64,000 nt of DNA from Hydractinia symbiolongicarpus (taxonomy: Eukaryota; Cnidaria; Hydrozoa; Anthoathecata; Hydractiniidae), in the NCBI RefSeq assembly GCF_029227915.1, contig NC_079877.1, positions 22,593,851 to 22,657,850 on the forward strand, written 5' to 3'. How positions within the stretch are numbered: the stretch's first letter is position 1; each line of letters opens with the position of its first letter. This document shows positions 54,408 to 64,000 of the stretch, piece by piece. Position numbers and translations under genes: made by a program. The notes beneath the pieces are model-generated. The model did not search any database, was not told the DNA's origin, and saw only the letters and a program-made list of their open reading frames with translations.

Positions 54408-57400
54408 ATGGCGTCGAATATGGAGGGAAAAAACGAGCATTTAGCAGATGTTAGTTTGCATTCGCTTTGTACGACCCTTTCAAAAAAGTTTGATGGCATT
54501 AAAAAGGATAATAAACAATTAATTAGTGAAGATTTAAGAGATCTGTCAAGATTGTTATTTTATGGTGCAAAAGCTGAGAGTTTACACGGAAGCTTTGCAA
54601 TAAATATGCTTCTGTTTTTAAAGCACGTTCTTTCATTTAGTGATGTACGCTGTCTTCAAAGTGGCATAAATTTTAAAAACAAACTCCTTATTTTGCTTTC
54701 TCTCAAGTTAATGTACATTTCAAGACAAGATTCGATGGTATTATCCGATTTTAAAGGGAAATATTTTTTTCAATTCTTATTGCATACAGCTCTAAGAACT
54801 GTGAAAATTAATGCCAATTTTGTGAAGAATGTTGTTTTCCAAGGTATTTCTGGTTTTGATAAAAGCTCTGGAATACCTAAAGTATCAGTTTTGCTATTAT
54901 CACCAGTGCTGTGTTGCATTGAAAGCTGGGATTGTGAGTGTGCAGGGGAAATATCACAGAAGATATGTCAGTGGTTACTTCTGCACTGGAAGCAGGTAGC
55001 ATCAGTTCCTGGAAAGAAGTCATTTTTTAATGCTAGAAATCTTCCCATGGTAATACTTTTGATTCTAAATGCCCAGCATACTGTAAAAAGACAAAATTGA
55101 GTCAGGAAGTTGGTGTAAAAGCATCAACCAAACAAATTCTCAGATCCGGGTTATCGACATTAGATTTTAAAAGATAAAACTACCGATGATTATTAGGATT
55201 TTTATATTTTAAAGTTTTTAAACTCTATAAGACTTTGACTATAAAAATTTAAATGTTTGGCTGTGTTCTGGTGTAAGTAGAAATAAGTAATAATTCTTTT
55301 CTCTTTCATTTTGTACGGAAACAACTGGCAAAAAAATAAATTACCCAATCAGACTCTTTTCGCAGAGTGTATGAAGTACACATTGCCACTAGAAAATCTT
55401 TTTTTCTGTTCTGTTCCTGTCCATTCCTTTCTCCACAAATTTTTTAGGGTGAAAAACATCCATTACAGAGGTGTGGGGACTGTGCTGATTTATTTTCTAC
55501 TCACTCTGCGTATCTTCCCGCTTTGTATTTACTCAAAACAATCAAAACAAATGGCTGCAACTTTGGATTTTTTTATTTTTTGGGAATTTTTTTTACCTAA
55601 TTAATGGACAGACTCATTTTCATAATTAGAAGTGACACTAATTAAACATTTGTGAGATTTGATATTCAAAATTGCCCTAATAATCTAATAAACGTCTGCA
55701 ACATCTATTTAATTTTTGAATTTTGTTTTGGGTATTTATTTAAGGGGCATTTTTAATACTTCTGGTAATATTTCTCTATGAAACAACTGTAATATCATGG
55801 GTGAATGGGGTAAAACTAACTAAGTATGTACTATATATAAAACAAAAGATACAATAAATAAGATGCATAGATAAGAAATATATTTTTTCATACATATGGA
55901 AATTCTATGTTGGTAGAAAAAGATATTAAGACATTGAGACATTGAAATATTGGACTAACAAGTCTTCTGCACCATACTACAATACTACAGACAGTAACTA
56001 TGGTCTTCATACTTATTTGCATGATATATTCTTGAATATATATGCTTTTTTATGTTATTAAAAAAACAATTTATTTTATAAAAAAAATAAATATATTGCA
56101 AGGAAGGGTACTAGGAAAGGGTGGTTTTCATGATTTAGACAATTTCAAACATTTCACGACTATCAACTAATCAAATTTTTGTTTATTTCAAAGAACGCTT
56201 TTATTATTTACCCTTGGAAAATAAGGTAAGGAAAAGTTTTCACTGAAAAATTATGCCCCTAACAGTGTCAGCAATAATAATATTTGGTTAATAAAATATA
56301 AATTATAGCTTTGCCAATTTACTAATATAATATCAAAAAATTAGCCAAACAAATCTCTAAAAAAATTATTACTTAAATCTCTAAAATTATTTATCTTTTT
56401 CACTAAATTGAACTTCAACGAAGATGAAAAAAAATTATTATGTATTATTATGTTAAATTTACAAGCTGCATTACAGAGGTATGTTGGTATGGTCTGTTAA
56501 ATGCTAAAAAATGGCACAAATTTTACAATTTTTTGTTGACGTCAGCTTTTCAGCATAGAAATTTGTAAAAATGGGATGCAAAAGAGGGTGAAAAAAAATA
56601 TTTGTTTTTTAGAATGGTATGTAAAGTCTTTAGTATTACCATTTGCTGTTAAGATACTTCTTGTTGCAGTAGCTAAAAACTCAAACTTAAGCAATTTTTG
56701 TGTAACTATCATACCAGTAATCTTTTATCACATATGTATTAAACTCGAAATTTCGAGCAATAACAATCTACCTTACCATAAAACAATGGGGAATAAAACT
56801 AATTTAGCAACGACAAAGAAAAATAAGCAATGGCTTACAATAGATTAGATTTTGTAATTTCAGACTTAAATCGCCAGTTTCGCCATAATTTGTACAAATA
56901 AGGTAGAAATTTACATTATTTTTATTATTTTTATTATGTGACAATCGTTAAAAATAATCTAAATATGCAAGGTTGGATTAAGAGTGAAAATTAAAAGAAT
57001 TTTGTATTTAAAAAGTTCGGCATTTTTTTAGGCTCCTGCAATTACAGAAATTGATGGCTCAACATCAAGAGACATCTTTACAGTGTTGAATGTCAGTCAA
57101 AGTTATGGAACAGACTTCTTACTGAATGTATTTAGTTTTTCTATCCTTAAATGTTGGATTAACTTCGTAAATTATCAAAACGACATTGCTGAATGTCTGA
57201 CAAGTCAACTGAGCAAGTTAATGATGTCATCAGAACCAAAGTCTCAATCAGGCAGTCCAATATCAATAGGTGGTAGCAAATTCTATGATGATGTGTCATC
57301 TGGGAGTGATTCTGCGCCCTCGCTGTCATCATCTATTTCATCTATACACAGCTTTATGTATGTAGATAATTTGTCAAACGACCAGCTTGAAGTAAAACGA

Positions 57401-58984
57401 ATTACAGATTCAAGACCCCAAACACCTTTTCGCAAACAAAGTCAAGCAGCTGATACAATATCCATGACATCAGACATCCTCTCCAATGCGTCCAATCTTA
57501 AAAACATTTCTATAAGATATTGTCTACGTGTGATAAGTCAATCTGAACGGTCACCTCGCCGAGATTCTAATCGCAAAATCGTTACGGCCAGTGTCATAGA
57601 GAGCATCGAAATACTAGACATGTTATGTACAGAAGATTCAGGGAGTATGCAAAAGGTTTTTGTTGAAATCAAGAGATTGCATCAAAGGATTGAGAATAAT
57701 CCGTTTAATGCGCGCAGAGTCTTCGTAGCATTGCTGCAGTTCTTTATTCATCATTATGAAGATATGTTGTTACAAATTGATGATTATCTTGAAATTTATT
57801 TTCAGGGAGTGTTGACATTCTTTTCTAATCAACCTGCTGCTTTTGAATTGTTGAATCTATGTCTAAAAAATAAAGAGTTTTTTAAAGAAAAAACCACAGC
57901 TTTGTTTAAGTACTTTCCAAATATTTTAAAAGTTGTAGCCTGGTGGCCAGTTTCTTTTGTAGAGGAAGCATGTGAATTAATTCAGATATTTGTAAACAAA
58001 TCCAACTTATCAGAGGTTTTTCACACCATTTTGGATCTGCCATGTTTGACAGCACTACTGTACCTTCAACAAGAAAACATATTGGATGATACGGCTAAGT
58101 TGGAGGAAATGCTAGGAATTCCAATCAAAAGTTATTACCAAGCTATGTGGTCGTTTGTCTTCAGAGATGTATCAGGTCATGCAGACACCATTGATAAATT
58201 ATCAGAATTGCATGTGACCCTAAAAGCTCTGGAAAATAACATGAGGGTAAAATACACTTCTGATATCGTTCCGTCGTTGTTGTTAAGTTTTTTCGAAGCT
58301 GTTGATAAATTGAATGATATTGGAGTGTTGAGGAATTTATTTCCAATCATTTTAGAAAGAACATTCCAAATCTTTCCCAACACTGATTACGTTTACGAAA
58401 TACATGAATTGTTTTCCGACGAAGTGAAAACTATAACAAGATCGGCACCTGATATTCTCGGCACGTATCACGAAGAGACGTTGACATTTATCTCTCAAGC
58501 TGCAGCAAGTGATACGTTTTTAACGTCGTTGATAACAAGTGTAATATGGAGTGTGGGAGAGAGCGGAGCAAAGAGTTCGTGTACTTCCCTGCAAGTTAAT
58601 ATGTTGTATAATAACATTGAAACCTTTTTACTTGAAGTGTGCAACAAAATTGGAAGGGATGACCATTTTATGTCATCATCTGAAGTGGTGTCCAGTCTTA
58701 TTTCGACACTGTCAAAACTGGCGTCATTTTCACAAGAATGGATTCCGAGGGCGGTCATGTGTTTGAACAAAACATCGACGTCTATTTATCTGAATAATGC
58801 GCATAGTGAGTTTTCATATGTAGCTGCTTATGCAAAAGAGCTAGTCAATGTGTTGCAGAAACCGAAAGTTGCACCGGCGATTTTTTGTAATGAACAAAAG
58901 ATGTTGCCCTGGCACAAAGATGCTGACTCGTCGTTTCTTTTAAAAGTTCATGTGTTGTCTAGATACACTACGGACGGTGTATGA
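54408..58984 (+). CDS. AP5Z1: AP-5 complex subunit zeta-1
   Basis: Large subunit of the fifth adaptor-protein complex, which works with SPG11 and SPG15 at late endosomes/lysosomes. Two exons, 54408-55049 and 57032-58984, joined in phase 0 across a 1982-bp intron; 864 residues (human about 807). The join is confirmed by similarity: SFFNARNLPM runs on into APAITEIDGSTSRDIFTVLN, matching the human order FFSTPRA...VTEVDG...DFFTVL. Other matches: VIESIEILDMLCTED, AFELLNLCLKN, LFKYFPNILKVVAWW, LDLPCLTALLYLQ, SLITSVIWSVGE and KLASFSQEWIPRAVMCLNK. The protein is alpha-helical; a Ser-rich low-complexity stretch follows residue 260. ATG at 54408 has good context (AACATGG); an in-frame ATG at 54363 is an alternative. 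Confidence 0.93.
55050..57031 (+). other. Intron of AP5Z1
   Basis: Starts GTAATA and ends TTTTTTTAG. AT-rich, with many TTATTA and AATAAA words. Open frames inside have no similarity to anything I know, and I see no TIR or LTR structure. Confidence 0.8.
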
Positions 58985-61032
58985 CTTTAATACTATTTTT
59001 GTGTGGTTGTTTGTTTGAAAGTTAAACAGGTTCTGTTTGCCTCTCATTTGATCTTTGATCTCCATAGGTTAATTTTTTTATGTCTTCCAAATTATTTTTT
59101 TGCTGAATTTTTAATAATTTTCTCTAATTTCTTTTTTTTTGGAGAAAAAAACAAGCATGGGTAAATATCTTCCAAGGTAAAAATCTTTACAGAGTCATTT
59201 ATTGTGGTTTTGCAAAACCTATAGCTAAATTAGTGTATTAGTATTAATTTTAATTCATTGAATCACAAGAGAGAGTCAAAAAATTTTAGCGAGAATTAGA
59301 TTTTGCGGAGATTTTTCCTTTTCGCGAGATGCTTTAGTTGCAACTTTTGTCTTTTGCGTTCCATTTGCGAAATTAAATTCTTTTAAATCTTTTCAAGCAG
59401 ACAATTAATTTTCGCGAACTAGTCGTTAGCCTTTGAAAAATCAGATTTGTCCATCGTGAATAAGCCAGTCTTCACGTTTTTACTCAGCGTACATATTTTG
59501 GGTATTGCTATTTCGTGAATCCTTAACACAAGTAATTTTTACACGTATTAAAGTTCTTACAAATCTGGACGAAACTGAGAAAAGAATGGTGACAACGAAA
59601 AAATTAACAAGGAAAGAACAACCTGTCGCTTAATACGTAGTTTATAAGAAAATGCGAATACGGCACTGCTTTATTTTGCGCAAAGAGAAAAATGAAATAT
59701 TAGAAACAAGACTGAAAGTTCAGCTTGATTATTATTGCAAAATGCTGATCTATTTAGGTGTTGTGATCTTCAATTCGTTTCGGTGCTTTTCACATCTTGT
59801 ACATATGTAAACTTTTATGTATATTTTCACAATGAATATGTTTTAATAAATTGTAAAAATTATATTACTCACAAGTCCCTGTATCAAGAGCAGTTTCTAA
59901 GCAAAGAGCAATGAGGATAAGAACATGGTTAATATTCAAACCAGCATCCAAAATATGCCATATCAAAAATAGAATATAAAATTATAACAAAGGGTCTACA
60001 TATCTTTCAAGTCTTAATGTCTCTTTGCAAGTATTCGCACTAAATTTCCAAAGAGACAGAAAGATATAGTAAATAATAAAGACAGTTAACGCTTTGGTCA
60101 CGTTTACAACAATTATATTTAAAATTAAAGCCAAGAAACATGTATAAAATACTTTCGTTTTCCAACCAGGACCTCTGGTTTTGTTAGGTTTTTGTTGAAT
60201 AGGCCTGAACAAGCAAAAAAAAAACCTACCGCATTGGAGTTGTTTCTTTGACAAGAACAAAAACACACGACGAAAAATCATGGCGACATCAAATTGTTAG
60301 TTTTTACACGTGCTAGTATTCTTGCCGTTGCGTCTAAAGCGGAAAGTTGAGAAATAATGCAACTTCGGTACTGTACAAAACTGCCGCTACAAATGCTTTG
60401 GTGCAATGACGTTTGTTATGATAATTAAAACTTTTCGACGTTTAGACGGCGTTCAGTGTCAAAAAGAGACAAGAAGGGAACAAGGTTGAGATTATTGACT
60501 TCAGTTTTCGTGTTTTAATTTGCAAGTAGATATATTTTCTGCGTATTATTTACGCAGCTTGGTAATGTAGACTAGACAGTATAAGTTACTGGCTTCGTTC
60601 CCATAACAGTGCATTTTCTTTTTAATCTCGGCACGTCGAAAAATAATACGGCCGACGGGGGAGATGTGAAGGGTTCCTCGAAACTATCGACCACGTAACC
60701 TTGATAATAAACATTAAACAGGCGAATAAATATAATTTTGAATGTTTTGTGCAAATACTAAAAACAAAATCTTCCGATTTTTATTTTATTTTAAAGATTC
60801 GTTTAATCCAACCTCGTTTCCAGGGTTTTCTTTGTAGTTGTTGTTGCTAAATTTACCTACCCCTTCGTAATAACGGATCACGGTGCAGGGGACCCCGGCA
60901 CGACTAGAATAATTTTTACTCTAAACCCGTATTAAATCTTAATCAAGCAAAAGTAATGTTTACTTCCCGAATAAGTGACCTAGACAAATTATCGCATGTA
61001 AGACTAGTTTAACATGCAATAATGCAGAAAAA
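58985..61032. other. Intergenic with GCGAAATT-type repeat remnant
   Basis: Holds the 3' UTR of AP5Z1 (AATAAA at about 59843) and, near 59290-59480, several TTTTGCGGAG, TTCGCGAGA and TGCGAAATTAAATTC words in both orientations, resembling the subterminal repeats of the transposon at 49551. No gene is supported; the minus-strand open frames near 60000-60280 and 60572-60754 lack known motifs. Confidence 0.4.
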
Positions 61033-61350
61033 ATGTTTGGAAACGAGATTGTTAAACGTTTCCCGCGAATATTTGTCAGACGAGAAGAAAACTTATTTAC
61101 AATAGAAAGACACGAATCTTGGAATGAGGTTGTCACGAAATACTATCTGCTTATTCGTCTGCATCTATTAAATGCAGAATACAAGACGAAAAGTTCAGAA
61201 TTTTGCTTAAAGCCCTGTAATGAGTTTGCCTACATTACATTTATGTGGGCGGAACTTTACACAGGTGAAAAAATCTTAAAATACGAAAAACTTCCCGATT
61301 TAGGTATCAAGCTGTCTTCATTTGAGCAACGCATGCTAAGAAAGCAATGA
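61033..61350 (+). CDS. Hypothetical protein, 105 residues
   Basis: Begins MFGNEIVKRFPRIFVRREEN and ends in SSFEQRMLRKQ; mixed composition with a plausible globular content (WNEVVTKYYLLIRLHLLNAE). I do not recognise a family. A second open segment, 61431-61564, begins after a good acceptor (TATTTTAG) and reads TTRSVIVKNLHEIKTAVTHG to SPELNLV and stop, but no donor in the right phase joins it to this frame. Both could be exons of one gene whose structure I cannot settle. Confidence 0.35.
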   Translation: MFGNEIVKRFPRIFVRREENLFTIERHESWNEVVTKYYLLIRLHLLNAEYKTKSSEFCLKPCNEFAYITFMWAELYTGEKILKYEKLPDLGIKLSSFEQRMLRKQ

Positions 61351-61765
61351 AACGCGGGCTACATGATAGAACTTCTAAGTAGTTGTGGTCTAAAATCTAA
61401 TCATTTTTATATTTTAGACTACTCGCTCAGTTATCGTAAAGAATTTGCATGAAATCAAAACTGCAGTCACACACGGTAAACCTCCCAACGCGATACCACC
61501 GAACGGATTATACGATTCGAAACCTGTCTTCAAGACGTTCTCACCTGAGCTTAACTTAGTGTAAAGACTGTATTTGGGCCGTACTGTAATGATTTAGCAC
61601 AGCTAGTTATCACGAAGACATTAAGTTGACAGCAATGAACAGATTTCCCTCTGTTATTAATATTTATGCCTACTACAAGCTAATTCCAGCTGGTGGGTAA
61701 TCAAGTCAAACTGTTTGTCTTTAGTTTCTCTTAAAAGCTTTTTTTTTATTAAAATGCATTTTTAG

Positions 61766-62363
61766 ATGTTCGAAAATCAACAACTACGACAACAACTACG
61801 ACATACATGACAACGCCGACGTCACAAACGGACACATCAAGCACAGCCTATTCGTCAATCATGGCAATGCGGAATAAAAACACAAGACAGTTCACAACCA
61901 AAGGAGACATTATTACTATAAAGGAAAGTCTTTCTACGACACGTCCGTTAACGGGAAATCTATGTCAACAAAAAATACCGAAACGACAGATATCGCTACC
62001 ACACCATTCAACAACAAATGTGGTGACGGCATTTTTGTGACAACAAATGGATCAATAATGTACACACAAAAAAATCAAAATAAAAACAGGTGTGGGCGTT
62101 GTCATTGGAAACTTACTCTTCCACGACGACAGATAATCAAACTTTATTTCAATGTATTCAACTTTGATCCGAAGTTGTATAGCTGCGTTGATTCAACTGT
62201 GACGGCAACTGTTGGAGAGTCGGTTGTCGGAATATTTTGTAGTCAAATAACGCCGATTAATCAAGAAATCGTCGTTAAAACAGACCATATACGTATTGAC
62301 GCATCGATTTTTTGGAAAACAAAAAATAATGACGGTTTTGAGATTATCTATGAACTCGTGTAG
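61766..62363 (+). CDS. CUB-domain protein, C-terminal part, with a frame break
   Basis: A polypyrimidine-AG acceptor at 61765 opens a Thr/Ser-rich frame (TTTTTTTYMTTPTSQTDTSS, mucin-like stalk) that runs to 62040. In a second frame, 61878-62363, a CUB domain follows: NKCGDGIFVTTNGSI, CHWKLTLPRRQIIKLYF, FNFDPKLYSCVDS, VGIFCSQ and GFEIIYELV, then stop. CUB domains bind ligands in extracellular proteins. The stalk and the CUB lie one base out of frame with overlap 61878-62040, so either an unseen small intron, a sequence error or a recent mutation is present. The 5' end of the gene was not found. Confidence 0.55.
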
Positions 62364-63016
62364 CAAATAACGAATGTTTAACACGAAATAGAGAGTGAAT
62401 AATTAAAGAAGTTTTTTGTGCAACAAAAATTCTCGAACGCGATGCCACTATCCATTTCGAAAGTAAAAACATGCGGCAGGTTGTAAAGTTAAAATTGGGG
62501 TAAAAATGGTTTCAAAATTGAGGTGAATTGCAGAGGCCAATTCTGTAGTAGAAAATACGCGAAAATACGTCGCGAAACATCTCAACACGACTGATTCGCA
62601 AAATAAGCCTTCGCGAAAATTAATCAAATTAGGGTAGCAATTCTTAAACACTACAATGGATAAAAAACGTAAATAGACAGTCATTAAAATGTAAAAAAAA
62701 ATCTGTTATTTGTGTGATTGATACTTTCGTGGGATCAAACCAAATTGAGCGACTTTTTTATGGTTTCCATTAACTGTTTTCTGATAAAATCTTCCACACC
62801 TATTATAAAAATAAAATATATTGAGAGAGGATAAACTGTCAACTTTATTTTGGAACAACTTTCCACTGTATGTACTTGTGCAGTTCTAAACTCCATGCTT
62901 CGCTGTCAAAGTTTGACATGTCAATATTTGTCAAAATATTTGTCAGGAGTTAAATTTTACGGTTAACCTCCATACGTGGAATGGAATTGATTTTCAAAAT
63001 GGATGTGAACAACCAA
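62364..63016. other. Intergenic between CUB ORF and THOC6
   Basis: Contains a THOC6 poly(A) candidate (minus-strand AATAAA at 62844-62849, about 170 bases past the stop) and, near 62556-62625, GCGAAAATACGTCGCGAAAC-type words related to the GCGAAA repeats elsewhere. No coding seen. Confidence 0.45.
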
Positions 63017-63987
63017 TCACCCTTTGACAGTTAACGAGAAGGCTTTGTATTTAAAGTTTGTGCTGATGTCGACGTACGGTGAACTTCCGCTGACCGCTAA
63101 TACACGATTCGAATGTTCGTTGACCTCCAAAGAAAATATCGACTTTGGTGACGTCGGAAACTTTGTTCTCAGTTCTCCATTTATAGACCACTTAAAAACG
63201 TTTGGTTCCGTACCCGCAGTGAGTATAAAATCGTCTTCGAATTTAATAACTTGTGCGCAAGACTTTGGCGTTGAGAGAACAGCTGTGGCGGTTTTTGAAC
63301 GTAAATGCCAAACAGATGAATGGGCGGCCCCGCCACAAACCTGAAAAAAACAAATCGATAAAAAATCACTACGCCAGTTCTTAAATTTTTCTGTGTATAC
63401 TAAACAGCTCCTTTCTTGGATCCTGTCCATTCACATGGATCGCGATTTACAAATACACTCTAATGTTTGCACCGAATTGTAACCTAAAACTTGTACATTC
63501 ACGCGCAAAGCATTTTTACATGTAGTACATAATTAAGTATAGCCGCAAATATTAATAGGTGCGTACAAAATCCAAGAGAGAAGCTGTTACAACAAAATCA
63601 ACTGACCAGCCAATCTTCCGTCTTATCTGTAGCGATGCAGCTAACCCATTTGCCCACACTGCTACGTGACGTCATGCTCAATTCATTGGGAGCAATCTGC
63701 TCTACAGACATGCATGAACGCATATCCCAAAATTTAACCAATCCGTCTTCACCTGCACTGATAATTTGATTTGTTTTTGATAAAAATTCAACACAGTGTA
63801 TGTAATCCTCGTGTCCTCTCAATGTATGTTTTAAATCACCGGTATTGAGGTCCCACACATAAACATTATTATCTCCACAACCAACTATAAGAGAGTCCGT
63901 CGATGGATCCACAACAAGACTGTTCGCTTCAGGAGTTTCAAATGGACTGGATGATGGTGGTGTAAAGGTCCATTTAGGAGTCGGTTT
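63017..63987 (-). CDS. THOC6: THO complex subunit 6 (3' part, gene continues past the window)
   Basis: WD40 subunit of the THO/TREX complex that links transcription with mRNA export in the nucleus. Two last exons visible: 63987-63607 and 63340-63017, joined in phase 0; 234 residues of the C-terminal part. Acceptor TTTCAG precedes the first, so upstream exons lie beyond 64000. Similarity to THOC6 in order: VGCGDNNVYVWDLNTGDLKH, LRGHEDYIHCVEF, SAGEDGLVKFWDMR, VGKWVSCIATDKTEDWL, VCGGAAHSSVWHLRS and, at the end, STNFKYKAFSLTV. WD repeats end in VWD, FWD and VWH. The final FSL is at the same place as in the human protein. Confidence 0.92.
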
Positions 63988-64000
63988 CTGAAATACAGAT

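Noticed and set aside
1-64000. CRISPR array, operon or prokaryotic origin
   Set aside because: No regularly spaced repeats of that type; spliced genes and SINE/LINE content show animal nuclear DNA.

Overview
The window is AT-rich animal nuclear DNA: protein-coding genes split into short exons with GT-AG introns, tRNA-derived SINE sequence, LINEs and nested DNA transposons. The gene set is metazoan (NCAM/fasciclin II-like, calsequestrin, DPP7, AP5Z1, THOC6). Repeat style (TGACGTCA-containing repeats, many TAGCTAGC words, TIR elements with GCGAAATT subrepeats) suggests a cnidarian, perhaps a hydrozoan; this is an inference from impression, not a database result.

Layout. 1.2-15.6 kb, minus: a complete 10-exon NCAM/FasII-type adhesion molecule (signal peptide, 5 Ig, 2 FN3, TM, short tail), with a decayed Gypsy-type LTR element in one intron. 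18.3-26.4 kb, minus: a complete 13-exon calsequestrin homologue ending in KDEL. 27.0-40.1 kb, minus: a complete 8-exon dipeptidyl peptidase 2 (DPP7) whose first intron holds a LINE that is itself split by a 2.4 kb TIR transposon and partly inverted. 40.1-53.6 kb: a repeat-rich intergenic tract with a tRNA-like sequence lacking an anticodon, a nearly intact LINE inside a TIR element, and a three-level nest (SINE, split by a 4.6 kb TIR element, split by a 2.1 kb TIR element). 54.4-59.0 kb, plus: two-exon AP5Z1. 61.0-62.4 kb, plus: an unrecognised ORF and a CUB-domain reading frame. 63.0 kb to the right edge, minus: the 3' part of THOC6.

The host genes have no evident shared pathway: adhesion, ER calcium storage, lysosomal peptidase, endolysosomal adaptor, mRNA export. 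The most unusual content is in the mobile DNA. The innermost element encodes a small protein with a HIRAN domain, a consensus PCNA-binding PIP box and a terminal SUMO-interacting-like motif. The element around it carries decayed coding for a ubiquitin-protease-like cysteine peptidase and a PHD finger. The transposon in the DPP7 intron carries a P2X7-C-terminus-like cysteine domain.

Exon models were assembled by eye from splice signals, reading phase and family similarity; all lengths quoted for full proteins follow from those exon sums.
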